The position numbers and the translations under genes were made by a program. A stretch of 64,000 bases of DNA from Williamsia limnetica (GTDB lineage Bacteria; Actinomycetota; Actinomycetes; Mycobacteriales; Mycobacteriaceae). Of the stretch, positions 7,954 through 14,972 are shown in pieces. The stretch is taken from positions 248,001-312,000 of the forward strand of contig NZ_QJSP01000001.1 of the NCBI RefSeq assembly GCF_003217475.1, read 5' to 3'. How positions within the stretch are numbered: the stretch's first letter is position 1; each line of letters opens with the position of its first letter. A model generated the notes under the pieces. The model saw nothing but the letters and a program-made list of their open reading frames with translations, was not told the DNA's origin and did not search any database.

Positions 7954-8473
7954 ATCCGCGCAGTCTAGCGTCCGGCGGCACCGCCACATGATGGAGTCGG
8001 GTCATCGGTGCCAGATTCGTAGTAGTAGGCGAGCCCGCGGAGTTGTTGTTTTGCCTGATCATCGACACGCTCGGTCCGTGATTCATCGGATGAAACTGAG
8101 TGCATTACTTGACATAATGTTTCTTATCGGCGCGGAACTAATACCAGGCCAGGGGCCTAGGGCCGGCTGCAGCCCGAGTCGCTTTGTTGCGAGCCTCTGC
8201 GGTCGATGCCGACGCAACGACCGCGTCACAACCCAAATACTCGGTGAGCGCTGAGCCGCCCCGCGGCGACTACGGGCAAGTTGACACTGGATGCGAACCC
8301 CCGAGTCGGCTGCGGTCATCCTTCGGTGACATTCTTCGGCGACGGCCCTCAGTATGGATGGGCTGCACAGAGCCCGCTGTTAGGCACCAAAACGTCACAC
8401 GTGACGAAACCTGGTGATCAGCTGTTACTAATTCACCTGCGGCTCACGCCCTTTGGACCCGCTCCGCTCATGA
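7954..8473. other. Gene-poor stretch
   Basis: No convincing gene on either strand. It contains the second copy of the 19-bp direct repeat (8102-8120) and a 14-bp imperfect palindrome CGTCAC-AC-GTGACG at 8393-8406, which lies about 70 bp beyond the 3' end of the next TetR gene. Confidence 0.45.
8102..8120 (+). repeat. Direct repeat, copy 2 (core TTACTTGACA)
   Basis: GCATTACTTGACATAATGT; 16 of 19 positions identical to 7067-7085, core at 8105-8114. Same orientation as copy 1. Confidence 0.45.
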
Positions 8474-9094
8474 CTACTTGCTGGCGAGGCCGGCGACCGC
8501 AGTGGCGCCGATATCGATCAGGCGTAAGACGAACTCGTCGCGCTCCATCGGTAGTGCACCGCGAAGCCACATCGCCACGACATGTGTCGAGCCGGACACG
8601 AGCAGGTGCGCCACCAATTTGGCGTCGGCGTCGTTGACTGGGTCTGCGACCATCAGCCCCAAGAGCTGGTCGACGTAGCCATCGACAGCAGCATCGCGCG
8701 TGGCGAGCAACGCCGGACTGGCGGCCGACTCCAGGTACAGTCGTGCCGCGCGCGGGTCGTCCATAGCCGTCAAGACGGCGTCGATTGCAACCTCGAGGAT
8801 CTGTTCGGGTGTGACGTCGCCGGGGCTTCGTACCGACTCGATGGCTTCTGCGATGCGGTCAAAAACACCTTGTAGTGCGGTCGATAGCAGTTCGTCGAGT
8901 GATGTGAAGCTCTCGTAAAAATATCGCTTGGCCAAGCCCGCCCTGGTGCACACGGCGCCAATGGTGAGCTCGCCGACGCCACCCTCATGCACCAGATCGA
9001 GTGCGGCGCTGAGCAGACGCTCGCGACGATCAACGAGACGTTCCGCCTGCGACACACCACCGTACGTGCGTCCGAAACCATCGGCTGTGTTCAT
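8474..9094 (-). CDS. TetR-family regulator of the linalool-dehydratase-like operon
   Basis: A 206-aa TetR protein with HTH at about residues 20-65 (ELTIGAVCTRAGLAKRYFYESF; recognition part AGLAKRYFYESF). The C-terminal part is all-helical with no named ligand domain. The ATG at 9092-9094 (MNTADGFGR) is preferred over an upstream start at 9133. It is divergent from the 52-aa peptide/LDI-like operon, and a perfect 26-bp palindrome fills the gap, so it is almost certainly that operon's and its own repressor. The ligand may be the terpenoid-type substrate of the operon (inference). Confidence 0.9.
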   Translation of the reverse strand: MNTADGFGRTYGGVSQAERLVDRRERLLSAALDLVHEGGVGELTIGAVCTRAGLAKRYFYESFTSLDELLSTALQGVFDRIAEAIESVRSPGDVTPEQILEVAIDAVLTAMDDPRAARLYLESAASPALLATRDAAVDGYVDQLLGLMVADPVNDADAKLVAHLLVSGSTHVVAMWLRGALPMERDEFVLRLIDIGATAVAGLASK

Positions 9095-9134
9095 GAAGAC
9101 ATCTTGACAGTGATCGGCGACGCATGCGAGCATT

Positions 9135-9160
9135 CAGGAACTGCTACGTAGCAGTTCCTG
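9135..9160. promoter_or_regulatory. Perfect 26-bp palindrome, probable TetR operator
   Basis: The left arm CAGGAACTGCTAC is followed directly by its exact reverse complement, giving 13-bp arms with no spacer. It is 41 bp from the TetR start and 12 bp before the start of the divergent 52-aa gene, so a bound repressor would block both promoters. Confidence 0.85.
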
Positions 9161-9172
9161 ATTGGAGTCTTC

Positions 9173-9331
9173 ATGGTGTGCTGCATCGCCGCCGTCGCTG
9201 TCCTTGCCGTCCTGACGCGGTTCGTCGTTGCACCGCTGTCCTGGATTCGTGGCACGACGCAGGACAGCTGCACGTTGCCCACAGCTCAATACACGGCTCA
9301 GCATGCCGAGAAGTCGGGAGCACTACAGTGA
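9173..9331 (+). CDS. 52-aa membrane peptide, first gene of the LDI-like operon
   Basis: A short gene: ATG at 9173, TGA at 9329-9331. GGAG lies five bases before the ATG, a strong ribosome site. The peptide has one N-terminal hydrophobic helix (MVCCIAAVAVLAVL, continuing FVVAPL), a Cys pair at residues 3-4, and a polar tail ending EKSGALQ. Its stop overlaps the GTG start of the LDI-like gene (GTGA), so the two are translationally coupled. No family recognised; it could be a small subunit or membrane partner of the next protein, or a leader peptide. Its position straight after the operator argues that it is real. Confidence 0.7.
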   Translation: MVCCIAAVAVLAVLTRFVVAPLSWIRGTTQDSCTLPTAQYTAQHAEKSGALQ

Positions 9332-11259
9332 CGCACGACCACTCTCCTACCCTTCTGACCCGGCCGATGGTCATGCCGCTCCTCGACGAACATGCCCGCC
9401 TCCTTCCGCCCGTCACGCGCAGAATCATCGCGAGATCCGCACTCTCCTATGCAATCCTCTGGCTTGTCGGCATCATTCTCATTCTTTCTGGCACCGGCCG
9501 TATACAGATGCTGGGCGCGGGCTTGCTCGTGCCGGGCGGGGCCCACTTCGCACACGGTCACATTGCTTTCGGAGTCGTCGCCCTCGCCGCAGTGGCTGTG
9601 GCCGTGCTGCTGTGGTGGATGGTGGGTGCATTCGTCGCGCCGTTCATCGTGTGGGGAATCGACCTCGCGTGGTCGGTTGCAATGGCCAGTGGACACCACC
9701 ACGACGACACCGCACTGGCCGTCCTGCCCACCGTCGTGCCCGCGGTCGTCGCGCTGGCTGCGATTGCCCACGGGTTACGTCACCGGCGGCGGCTCGAGAC
9801 CGCCGCCCGCACCAATCACGTCCTCAGTGCCCGCCCCGTAGAGGTGACGCGAGTGCCCTCCCGAGCCGTGCTACCCGTCGGCGAAGCCACACCCGAGGAT
9901 CTGGCTCGGCTTCGGCTTGCCTTCGACCTTGCCCTGCAACCCATCGATCGATTTGATGGCTTCGACCGACGCGATCAGTTTCGCGAGGCTGCGCTGCGAT
10001 ACCAGCTCAGCATCCTCGGATATACGCTCTCGACCTACCGTTACAACTACGCGCCAGCATTCTCGGGGTACCTTGCCGAAGCAGGAGCCCGCTCGATCCA
10101 GAAAATGAGTGACCGACGAGTGTGGGGATACTGGGCTCTGGAAAACGCATGGGGTCGAATGAAACCGGGCCGCGACCCGGTCGACAACACCGACAACATC
10201 ATGCTCACCGGGTGGCAGGGCGTCTCCGTAGGAATGTTCGAAAGCCTGGAGGACGACCGCTTCTCCCAGCCCGGGGCAATCACATACCGGTGGTCCGATA
10301 CCGAGTCGTACGCCAACGACTTCCACTCTCTCGCAGTCTCCATTGAAGGGAACATGCGCAGATCGCCGTACACGCTGTACTCCTGCGAACCTCGCTGGAT
10401 CTACCCGGTGTGCAACACCTTTGGCGTCAATACCCTTGTGCTGCACGACCGTCTTCACGGGACCAACATGTTCGCGGGCCTCGAGGAGGCCATCAGACGG
10501 GCGTACCTCGAGGAGTTCCACCGTCCCGACGGGAGGATCATCGGCGTGAGATCGGAGACATTGGGAATTTCCTGGAGCCCGTGGTCAGGCGACGGAGTAT
10601 GGTTGCCCACCACCTACTGGATGCACGCCGCCCTGCCCGACCTTGCGCATCGTTCCTGGCAGCTGATGCGCGAGAACGTACTTCGCCACGACGGTGAACG
10701 GTTCCACCTACCGCGCACCCTGGCCAATCGTTGCGATGCCGGTTCTTACTCGTTCGGTCGTGACACCTTCGGCCAGATAATGCTGGCCATGGCAGCGCGT
10801 GAGATCGGCGACGAGGAAGTCGCGTCCAACGTCTTGGACCACCTCGATCACCACGAACCCATCCAAACCATCAACGAAGCAACAACATTCACCCAGACCT
10901 CCACGCAAGGAAACTTGTACTCACTGATGGCGCGATTCGGCCGGCACTCCGGTCTCCGCGATCTCATCGGCCACGGAGCGCAATCCACCTGGCATGGAGG
11001 GCCGCGCCTCGGGGATGCGTCGTATCCGGACGTGCTCGTGGCCCGCGCCGTCAACGACGGAGCAGCACTCGAGTGTGTTCTGTACCCCGGCGCAGGTGCC
11101 AGGCGAGTGAAACTCACCATCGACCGCGCGCAGCCCCACCGAACCTACCGAGTACGAGGTGCCCACGAATCTCAAGCATGCGCGGACACCGACGGAACGT
11201 TTCTCCTGACAATCGATCTCGGTGGTCGGACCGAACTGAAAGTGGAACCGCAGCTGTGA
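9328..11259 (+). CDS. Membrane-anchored linalool dehydratase/isomerase-like protein
   Basis: A 643-aa protein. Residues 1-165 contain a soluble leader (PLLDEHARLLPPVTRR) and four or five membrane helices (ILWLVGIILILSG, IAFGVVALAAVAVAV, APFIVWGIDLAWSV, VVPAVVALAAIA). Residues about 195-640 form a soluble (alpha/alpha)6-type domain resembling linalool dehydratase/isomerase. The best signature is CEPRWIYPVCN, with Cys353 and Cys362 nine residues apart, the same spacing as the catalytic Cys171/Cys180 of the Castellaniella enzyme; WALENAWGR, DNTDNIMLTGW and YANDFHS fit other active-site stretches. It may hydrate, dehydrate or isomerise an allylic terpenoid alcohol; the substrate is not shown. GTG start chosen from GGGAG seven bases upstream and the GTGA overlap. 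It is coupled to the next gene by another GTGA. Confidence 0.78.
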   Translation: MTHDHSPTLLTRPMVMPLLDEHARLLPPVTRRIIARSALSYAILWLVGIILILSGTGRIQMLGAGLLVPGGAHFAHGHIAFGVVALAAVAVAVLLWWMVGAFVAPFIVWGIDLAWSVAMASGHHHDDTALAVLPTVVPAVVALAAIAHGLRHRRRLETAARTNHVLSARPVEVTRVPSRAVLPVGEATPEDLARLRLAFDLALQPIDRFDGFDRRDQFREAALRYQLSILGYTLSTYRYNYAPAFSGYLAEAGARSIQKMSDRRVWGYWALENAWGRMKPGRDPVDNTDNIMLTGWQGVSVGMFESLEDDRFSQPGAITYRWSDTESYANDFHSLAVSIEGNMRRSPYTLYSCEPRWIYPVCNTFGVNTLVLHDRLHGTNMFAGLEEAIRRAYLEEFHRPDGRIIGVRSETLGISWSPWSGDGVWLPTTYWMHAALPDLAHRSWQLMRENVLRHDGERFHLPRTLANRCDAGSYSFGRDTFGQIMLAMAAREIGDEEVASNVLDHLDHHEPIQTINEATTFTQTSTQGNLYSLMARFGRHSGLRDLIGHGAQSTWHGGPRLGDASYPDVLVARAVNDGAALECVLYPGAGARRVKLTIDRAQPHRTYRVRGAHESQACADTDGTFLLTIDLGGRTELKVEPQL

Positions 11260-12125
11260 AACGGACCTTGGGCTGGAACGTCCGGCGGAAGATGCGAGCA
11301 CTTGATCCGACCTGCGATGCGGACGAGATCGCGAGATTGTCGCTGGTCACGCTCAACGGAAAGAGTCGCCTCGTCTACACACTCTTCACCGTGGCGTTCA
11401 TCAAACAGGTTGCCGTGCCTGCCATGGCACGCACACTCTATCGCCGCGGCACAGGCGATATCGTCGAGCAAACCATCAAACGCAACGACGACACAATCGT
11501 GTTCTTTGGGCAGCTGCTCGACCACGGACCGAGTTCACCGACCGGCCGTGACTGGATCGAACGACTCAATCAGATACATGCGCATTTCCCCCTCCGCAAC
11601 TCCGACTCCCTGTACACCCTGTCGACGCTCGCGCTCGATCCACACGACCTGACCGCTGCACTCGGACACTCACCGTTCACCCCGGCCGAACTCGGATCAC
11701 ACTGGCTGTTCTGGCGGCAAGTGGCCGAGCGGCAACACCTCTACGGAATACCCGAGACACGCGCCGAACTGCGCACCTGGGCACAGCAGTACGAGGAAAC
11801 CGAATATGCTCCCAGCGACGACGGCCGCCAGATCGTGGCAGCGCTCGTGCGAGCATTCGGACAACGCTGCCTGCCGGCTCCGCTCCGCCGTTGGGATGCC
11901 CACATCATCGGCGCCTTCTGTCCCCCGCGACTCCGTGACGTCCACGGCCTACCGGTCCCCGGACCCATCATCCACACCATCATCCGGCTCGGACTCGCGG
12001 TGTATGTTCACACCCTCGCCCTGCATCTTGTACCCACCGACCGCTCTCTGGCAGAAGATTTCGGCGACAAACGCTACGGTTCGCGGCCGCCGGCCGACGT
12101 CGGCTATCAGCGGACGCGCGGATGA
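11256..12125 (+). CDS. DUF2236 / MpaB-like oxygenase family protein
   Basis: A 289-aa protein of the DUF2236 (ER-bound oxygenase MpaB-like, latex-clearing-protein-related) family, expected to bind a single b-type heme and, where studied, to cleave terpenoid or polyisoprenoid C=C bonds. Visible family features: the early DADEIARLS and RLVYTLFTVAF, the heme-region motif NQIHAHFPLRNSDSLYTL (His and Asn-Ser-Asp), HWLFWRQVAERQHLYGIPET, and a C-terminal hydrophobic helix (IIHTIIRLGLAVY). GTG start overlaps the LDI-like stop (GTGA). With the LDI-like enzyme it suggests successive steps on an isoprenoid substrate (inference from operon and families). Confidence 0.78.
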   Translation: MKRTLGWNVRRKMRALDPTCDADEIARLSLVTLNGKSRLVYTLFTVAFIKQVAVPAMARTLYRRGTGDIVEQTIKRNDDTIVFFGQLLDHGPSSPTGRDWIERLNQIHAHFPLRNSDSLYTLSTLALDPHDLTAALGHSPFTPAELGSHWLFWRQVAERQHLYGIPETRAELRTWAQQYEETEYAPSDDGRQIVAALVRAFGQRCLPAPLRRWDAHIIGAFCPPRLRDVHGLPVPGPIIHTIIRLGLAVYVHTLALHLVPTDRSLAEDFGDKRYGSRPPADVGYQRTRG

Positions 12126-12178
12126 CCGGCTTGGCGGGTGGCACGATGGACCGTATTAGAGCTCAGCGAAAGGTGGAC

Positions 12179-12865
12179 ATGGTCAAAGTCTTGGCGTTCG
12201 ACACGTTCGGCACCGTCACGGACTGGCACAGTGGCGTCAGTGCGGCGCTCTACAGATTGTTCCCCGACATCGACGGGTCTGAACTCGCGCTCGACTGGCG
12301 ACGCACCTACGGCCCTGCGCTTGCTGAAGTGGAAGCCGGCGCTCGACCCTGGACGTTGCTCGACGACCTGCACCGCGAAGCACTCGAGCGACTACTCCAC
12401 GACCGTGGCGTTGTGAACGCCACTGCCGATCAGATCAATTCGGCTGTGCACGCGTGGCACACGATCCCTGGCTGGCCCGAGGCCGCTGAAGGTCTGCGCC
12501 GACTCAAACGGCGATATACCGTGTGCGCGCTCAGCAATGGCAACGTTGCGCTGCTCACCGAGATGGCCAAGCTCAACGATTTCGCCTGGGACTTCATCGG
12601 TGGCGCCGATCTTTGGCGTCACTACAAGCCGGCCTCCGAGGTGTATCTCGGAATTGCCGATCTCATGCGCGTCGAACCACATGAGGTGCTGATGGTAGCC
12701 ACCCACGCATCTGACCTCGAGGCGGCCAGATCTTGCGGTCTACGCACCGCGTACGTCGAACGACCTCGCGAGTGGGGAACGCAGCACAAAGATGAGCCCG
12801 TCAACCCACTCGATGACTACCACGTCACCGGAATGGACGATCTGGCCACACAACTGGGCTGCTGA
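12179..12865 (+). CDS. Haloacid dehalogenase type II-like hydrolase
   Basis: A 228-aa HAD-superfamily protein with the type II haloacid dehalogenase layout: motif I FDTFGTVTDW (nucleophile Asp), helical cap about residues 15-95, motif II ALSNGN (Ser), motif III with HYKPASEVY (Lys), and motif IV VATHASDLEAARSCG (Asp). It would hydrolyse a C-halogen or phosphate bond; many members are not true dehalogenases. GAAAGGTGG precedes the ATG at 12179. An ATG at 12122 overlapping the previous stop (ATGA) is the alternative and would add 19 poorly conserved residues. It ends the TetR-controlled operon. Confidence 0.82.
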   Translation: MVKVLAFDTFGTVTDWHSGVSAALYRLFPDIDGSELALDWRRTYGPALAEVEAGARPWTLLDDLHREALERLLHDRGVVNATADQINSAVHAWHTIPGWPEAAEGLRRLKRRYTVCALSNGNVALLTEMAKLNDFAWDFIGGADLWRHYKPASEVYLGIADLMRVEPHEVLMVATHASDLEAARSCGLRTAYVERPREWGTQHKDEPVNPLDDYHVTGMDDLATQLGC

Positions 12866-12875
12866 CCTCTGCCGG

Positions 12876-13484
12876 CTAAGTGCGGCGCACGAGTAGGTTG
12901 GCCATCGGGAATCTGTAACTACTGTCCCGGTAGATGATTCGCCAATCTTCGGCGAAACCGTGACTCCTCAGTAGTCGGCTGAACTCGTCGGGGTGCCATC
13001 GCCACGCGGGCGCAACCACGTGGTCGAACGGAACAGGCGGCCCGGGGTCGTCGCATGCCTGAAACGCAATCAGGACCGGCGTGCCCTCGGTCAGCCTGTC
13101 AGACCAGATGCGAACAACCTCGACAACCTGATCGGGCTCGACGTGGATCAGACTGAATCGGGCTATGACCGCGGCGATCCGGGTGTTCTCGGACAACACC
13201 GTCAAAGTCGCATCGCCCGCGATGAAGCGCAGGTCGGGGTATGTGCGCCACGCATGGTCGAGCATTCCCGTGCTGGGGTCGCAGCCGATCGCATCGAGCC
13301 CGCGATCAATCAAATCCGCTGTCACATGGCCGAGCCCACATCCAACGTCGACCGTCACGCCATCGCGGTCCTTGGCCACCTCTGCGAACGCGGCCACCGC
13401 ATGCGCTTCGATGGGAAATTGATAGGCCGTCGGGATGGTCGCTGCGTACAGATCGGCCATGGCGTCGTAACCATCCTGAGTCAT
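12876..13484 (-). CDS. Class I SAM-dependent methyltransferase
   Basis: A 202-aa methyltransferase. Motif I is VTVDVGCGLGHVTADL (SAM-binding glycines) at about residues 43-58, followed by IGCDPSTGMLDHA (motif II acid), FIAGDATLTVL and the IARFSLIHVEPD region. It resembles the UbiE/Methyltransf_11/25 group. Acceptor unknown. The ATG at 13482-13484 removes an Arg-rich upstream extension that would overlap the next gene. It lies 16 bp downstream of the DUF6319-like gene and is probably co-transcribed with it. Confidence 0.82.
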   Translation of the reverse strand: MTQDGYDAMADLYAATIPTAYQFPIEAHAVAAFAEVAKDRDGVTVDVGCGLGHVTADLIDRGLDAIGCDPSTGMLDHAWRTYPDLRFIAGDATLTVLSENTRIAAVIARFSLIHVEPDQVVEVVRIWSDRLTEGTPVLIAFQACDDPGPPVPFDHVVAPAWRWHPDEFSRLLRSHGFAEDWRIIYRDSSYRFPMANLLVRRT

Positions 13485-13500
13485 AGGATCGCCGCCGCCG

Positions 13501-14211
13501 TCAGCTGTCAGCTGCCTGTTCGTCAAGGTGCGCCAGCACCGCGCGTGCAGCCTCGAGCTCCTGACTGAGTTCGTCAATTCTCTTTTGGGTAGCGGCACGC
13601 GCCGACTCGATCACTGCCTCGACAGCAGTGATCGCCGCGTCGTCACCGAGCGCGTGCATCGCTCGTGCGACCCGGTCTGACGTGACCTCGGCGGGCTTGC
13701 CCTGCCGCTTGTTACCGTGCGCCACCGACACTGTCCAGGTGCTCTCGCCCACCGACGTGATGGTGACACTGACTGCTGCGGTCGGCGATTTGGTACGTCG
13801 CGCTGTTTTGGGCGGGGCGGGTTTCACATCTGTCGGAACCGTATTCGCAGGTTCTGGCTCGCGCTTCGGCATCGCCGAGACGGTTTTCAGAGGCCGAGTG
13901 GGAGCCGGCGGTGCAGGCGTCGTCTTGAGCGGGCGCTGACGCGCAGGAGCCGGGGCGGGTACCGGGGTCCGGGACTTCTGGAGTTCGTCGGCCTCGAACG
14001 GAAGCTGATCGTCGACACCTTTCGGGCTCACCATCACCGTCGACCCGTCGATGGCGATCACGCGTGCCGACGCTCCGGCTGCGAGATCGAGCGATGGCAT
14101 CGGATCACGGAGGTAGACGGTGACCCGCTTGCCCGCGGCGAGTGCCGCGGACAGCGATTCCAATTCTTCGGGGGTCAATCCGGTCGGTTTACGCGAGTTC
14201 ACGGTGACCAT
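13501..14211 (-). CDS. DUF6319-like protein with Pro/Lys-rich linker
   Basis: A 236-aa protein in three parts: residues 1-75 a small beta-rich domain (LTPEELESLSAALAAGKRV, VTVYLRDPMPSLDLAAGASA); residues about 78-148 a low-complexity Pro/Ala/Thr/Lys linker; and residues about 150-236 a conserved tail (VSVTITSVGESTWTVSVAHG, then a coiled coil TQKRIDELSQELEAARAV). It resembles actinobacterial DUF6319 proteins as I recall them; no function is known. The start codon lies inside a 24-bp inverted repeat, which suggests tight control at this gene's start. It may act in the nucleoid or envelope; nothing in the sequence decides. Confidence 0.65.
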   Translation of the reverse strand: MVTVNSRKPTGLTPEELESLSAALAAGKRVTVYLRDPMPSLDLAAGASARVIAIDGSTVMVSPKGVDDQLPFEADELQKSRTPVPAPAPARQRPLKTTPAPPAPTRPLKTVSAMPKREPEPANTVPTDVKPAPPKTARRTKSPTAAVSVTITSVGESTWTVSVAHGNKRQGKPAEVTSDRVARAMHALGDDAAITAVEAVIESARAATQKRIDELSQELEAARAVLAHLDEQAADS

Positions 14212-14233
14212 ATTCGCACATGCGTGCGAATAT
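14210..14233. promoter_or_regulatory. Inverted repeat covering a start codon
   Basis: ATATTCGCAC-ATGC-GTGCGAATAT: perfect 10-bp arms around four bases. The left arm contains two bases of the start codon (minus strand) of the DUF6319-like gene. It lies between this gene and the divergent SRPBCC gene and could be an operator for one or both, or a hairpin in the leader. Confidence 0.6.
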
Positions 14234-14313
14234 TTTGCGATCGGCACGCGCTGTTTCCCGGCGCGCCACCAGGCAACATTGCCGAGCCGAGAATCTTTGT
14301 GCAGTGTGGAGCG

Positions 14314-14778
14314 ATGAGCGAAAACACAAAAGTCACTGTCGAACGCACCATCGAGGCGCCCGTCGACGCGGTTTTCGACGTCCTCTCCAATCCTGAGCGC
14401 CACGTGGAGCTGGACGGGTCGGGATTCATCCGCAGCGTGGACCACGCCGATCGAATCCAAAAAGTCGGTGAAGTGTTCACCATGAACATGGAAGGCGACC
14501 ACGTAGGCGGCGAGTACAAAACCGACAACCACGTGACGGGGTACGCCAAGGACAAGCTCCTGGCCTGGAAGACCGCACCCGCCGGCACGGAGCCCCCCGG
14601 GTGGGAATGGTTGTGGGAGCTCGAATCACAGGGGCCCAACGAGACCCTGGTTCGGCACACCTATGACTGGTCGAAGGTCACCGACAAGAAGCTGCTCGAA
14701 CAGTTGAAGTTCCCGCTCGTCACCGAGACCCAGCTGACAGACACGCTCGGTCGTCTGGCTGCCGCAGCTACGTCCTGA
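14314..14778 (+). CDS. SRPBCC (START/Bet v1-like) family protein
   Basis: A 154-aa single-domain SRPBCC protein: VTVERTIEAPVDAVFDVLSNPERHVELDGSG at the N-terminus (shown by the key AVFDVLSNPERH), the middle VGEVFTMNM and LAWKTAPAG, and the C-terminal helix LLEQLKFPLVTETQL. The family binds small hydrophobic ligands in a deep pocket and sometimes acts as cyclase or co-chaperone. The ATG at 14314 follows GGAG closely. Divergent from the DUF6319-like gene. Ligand unknown. Confidence 0.85.
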   Translation: MSENTKVTVERTIEAPVDAVFDVLSNPERHVELDGSGFIRSVDHADRIQKVGEVFTMNMEGDHVGGEYKTDNHVTGYAKDKLLAWKTAPAGTEPPGWEWLWELESQGPNETLVRHTYDWSKVTDKKLLEQLKFPLVTETQLTDTLGRLAAAATS

Positions 14779-14972
14779 TCACGAACCTGGCCGTCACGAA
14801 CGTGGCCGACCTCGATCGCTGCCGCAGCCACGTGTGCGTCGGCGATCGAGACGGCGAGCAGTGCCGTCGAGGGCTGCGTTGGTCAACCTCCGCAGAGCTG
14901 TCATGCCCGGCGGCACGCTGTATGTCGACACCGGGTCACCGTTGACTCCCATTGCTCTCGATTGAGGACGTG

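Noticed and set aside
8091-8254. Short frame starting MKLSALLDIMFLIG
   Set aside because: Hydrophobic start but a Cys/Arg-rich tail and no ribosome site; not supported as a gene.
8393-8406. CGTCAC-AC-GTGACG palindrome as operator
   Set aside because: Short, in a gene-poor gap and beyond the 3' end of the nearest gene; could be chance, so it is only mentioned in the gap entry.
14210-14233. LexA box
   Set aside because: The arms are ATATTCGCAC, not the actinobacterial LexA form TCGAAC-N4-GTTCGA, so only a generic inverted repeat is claimed.
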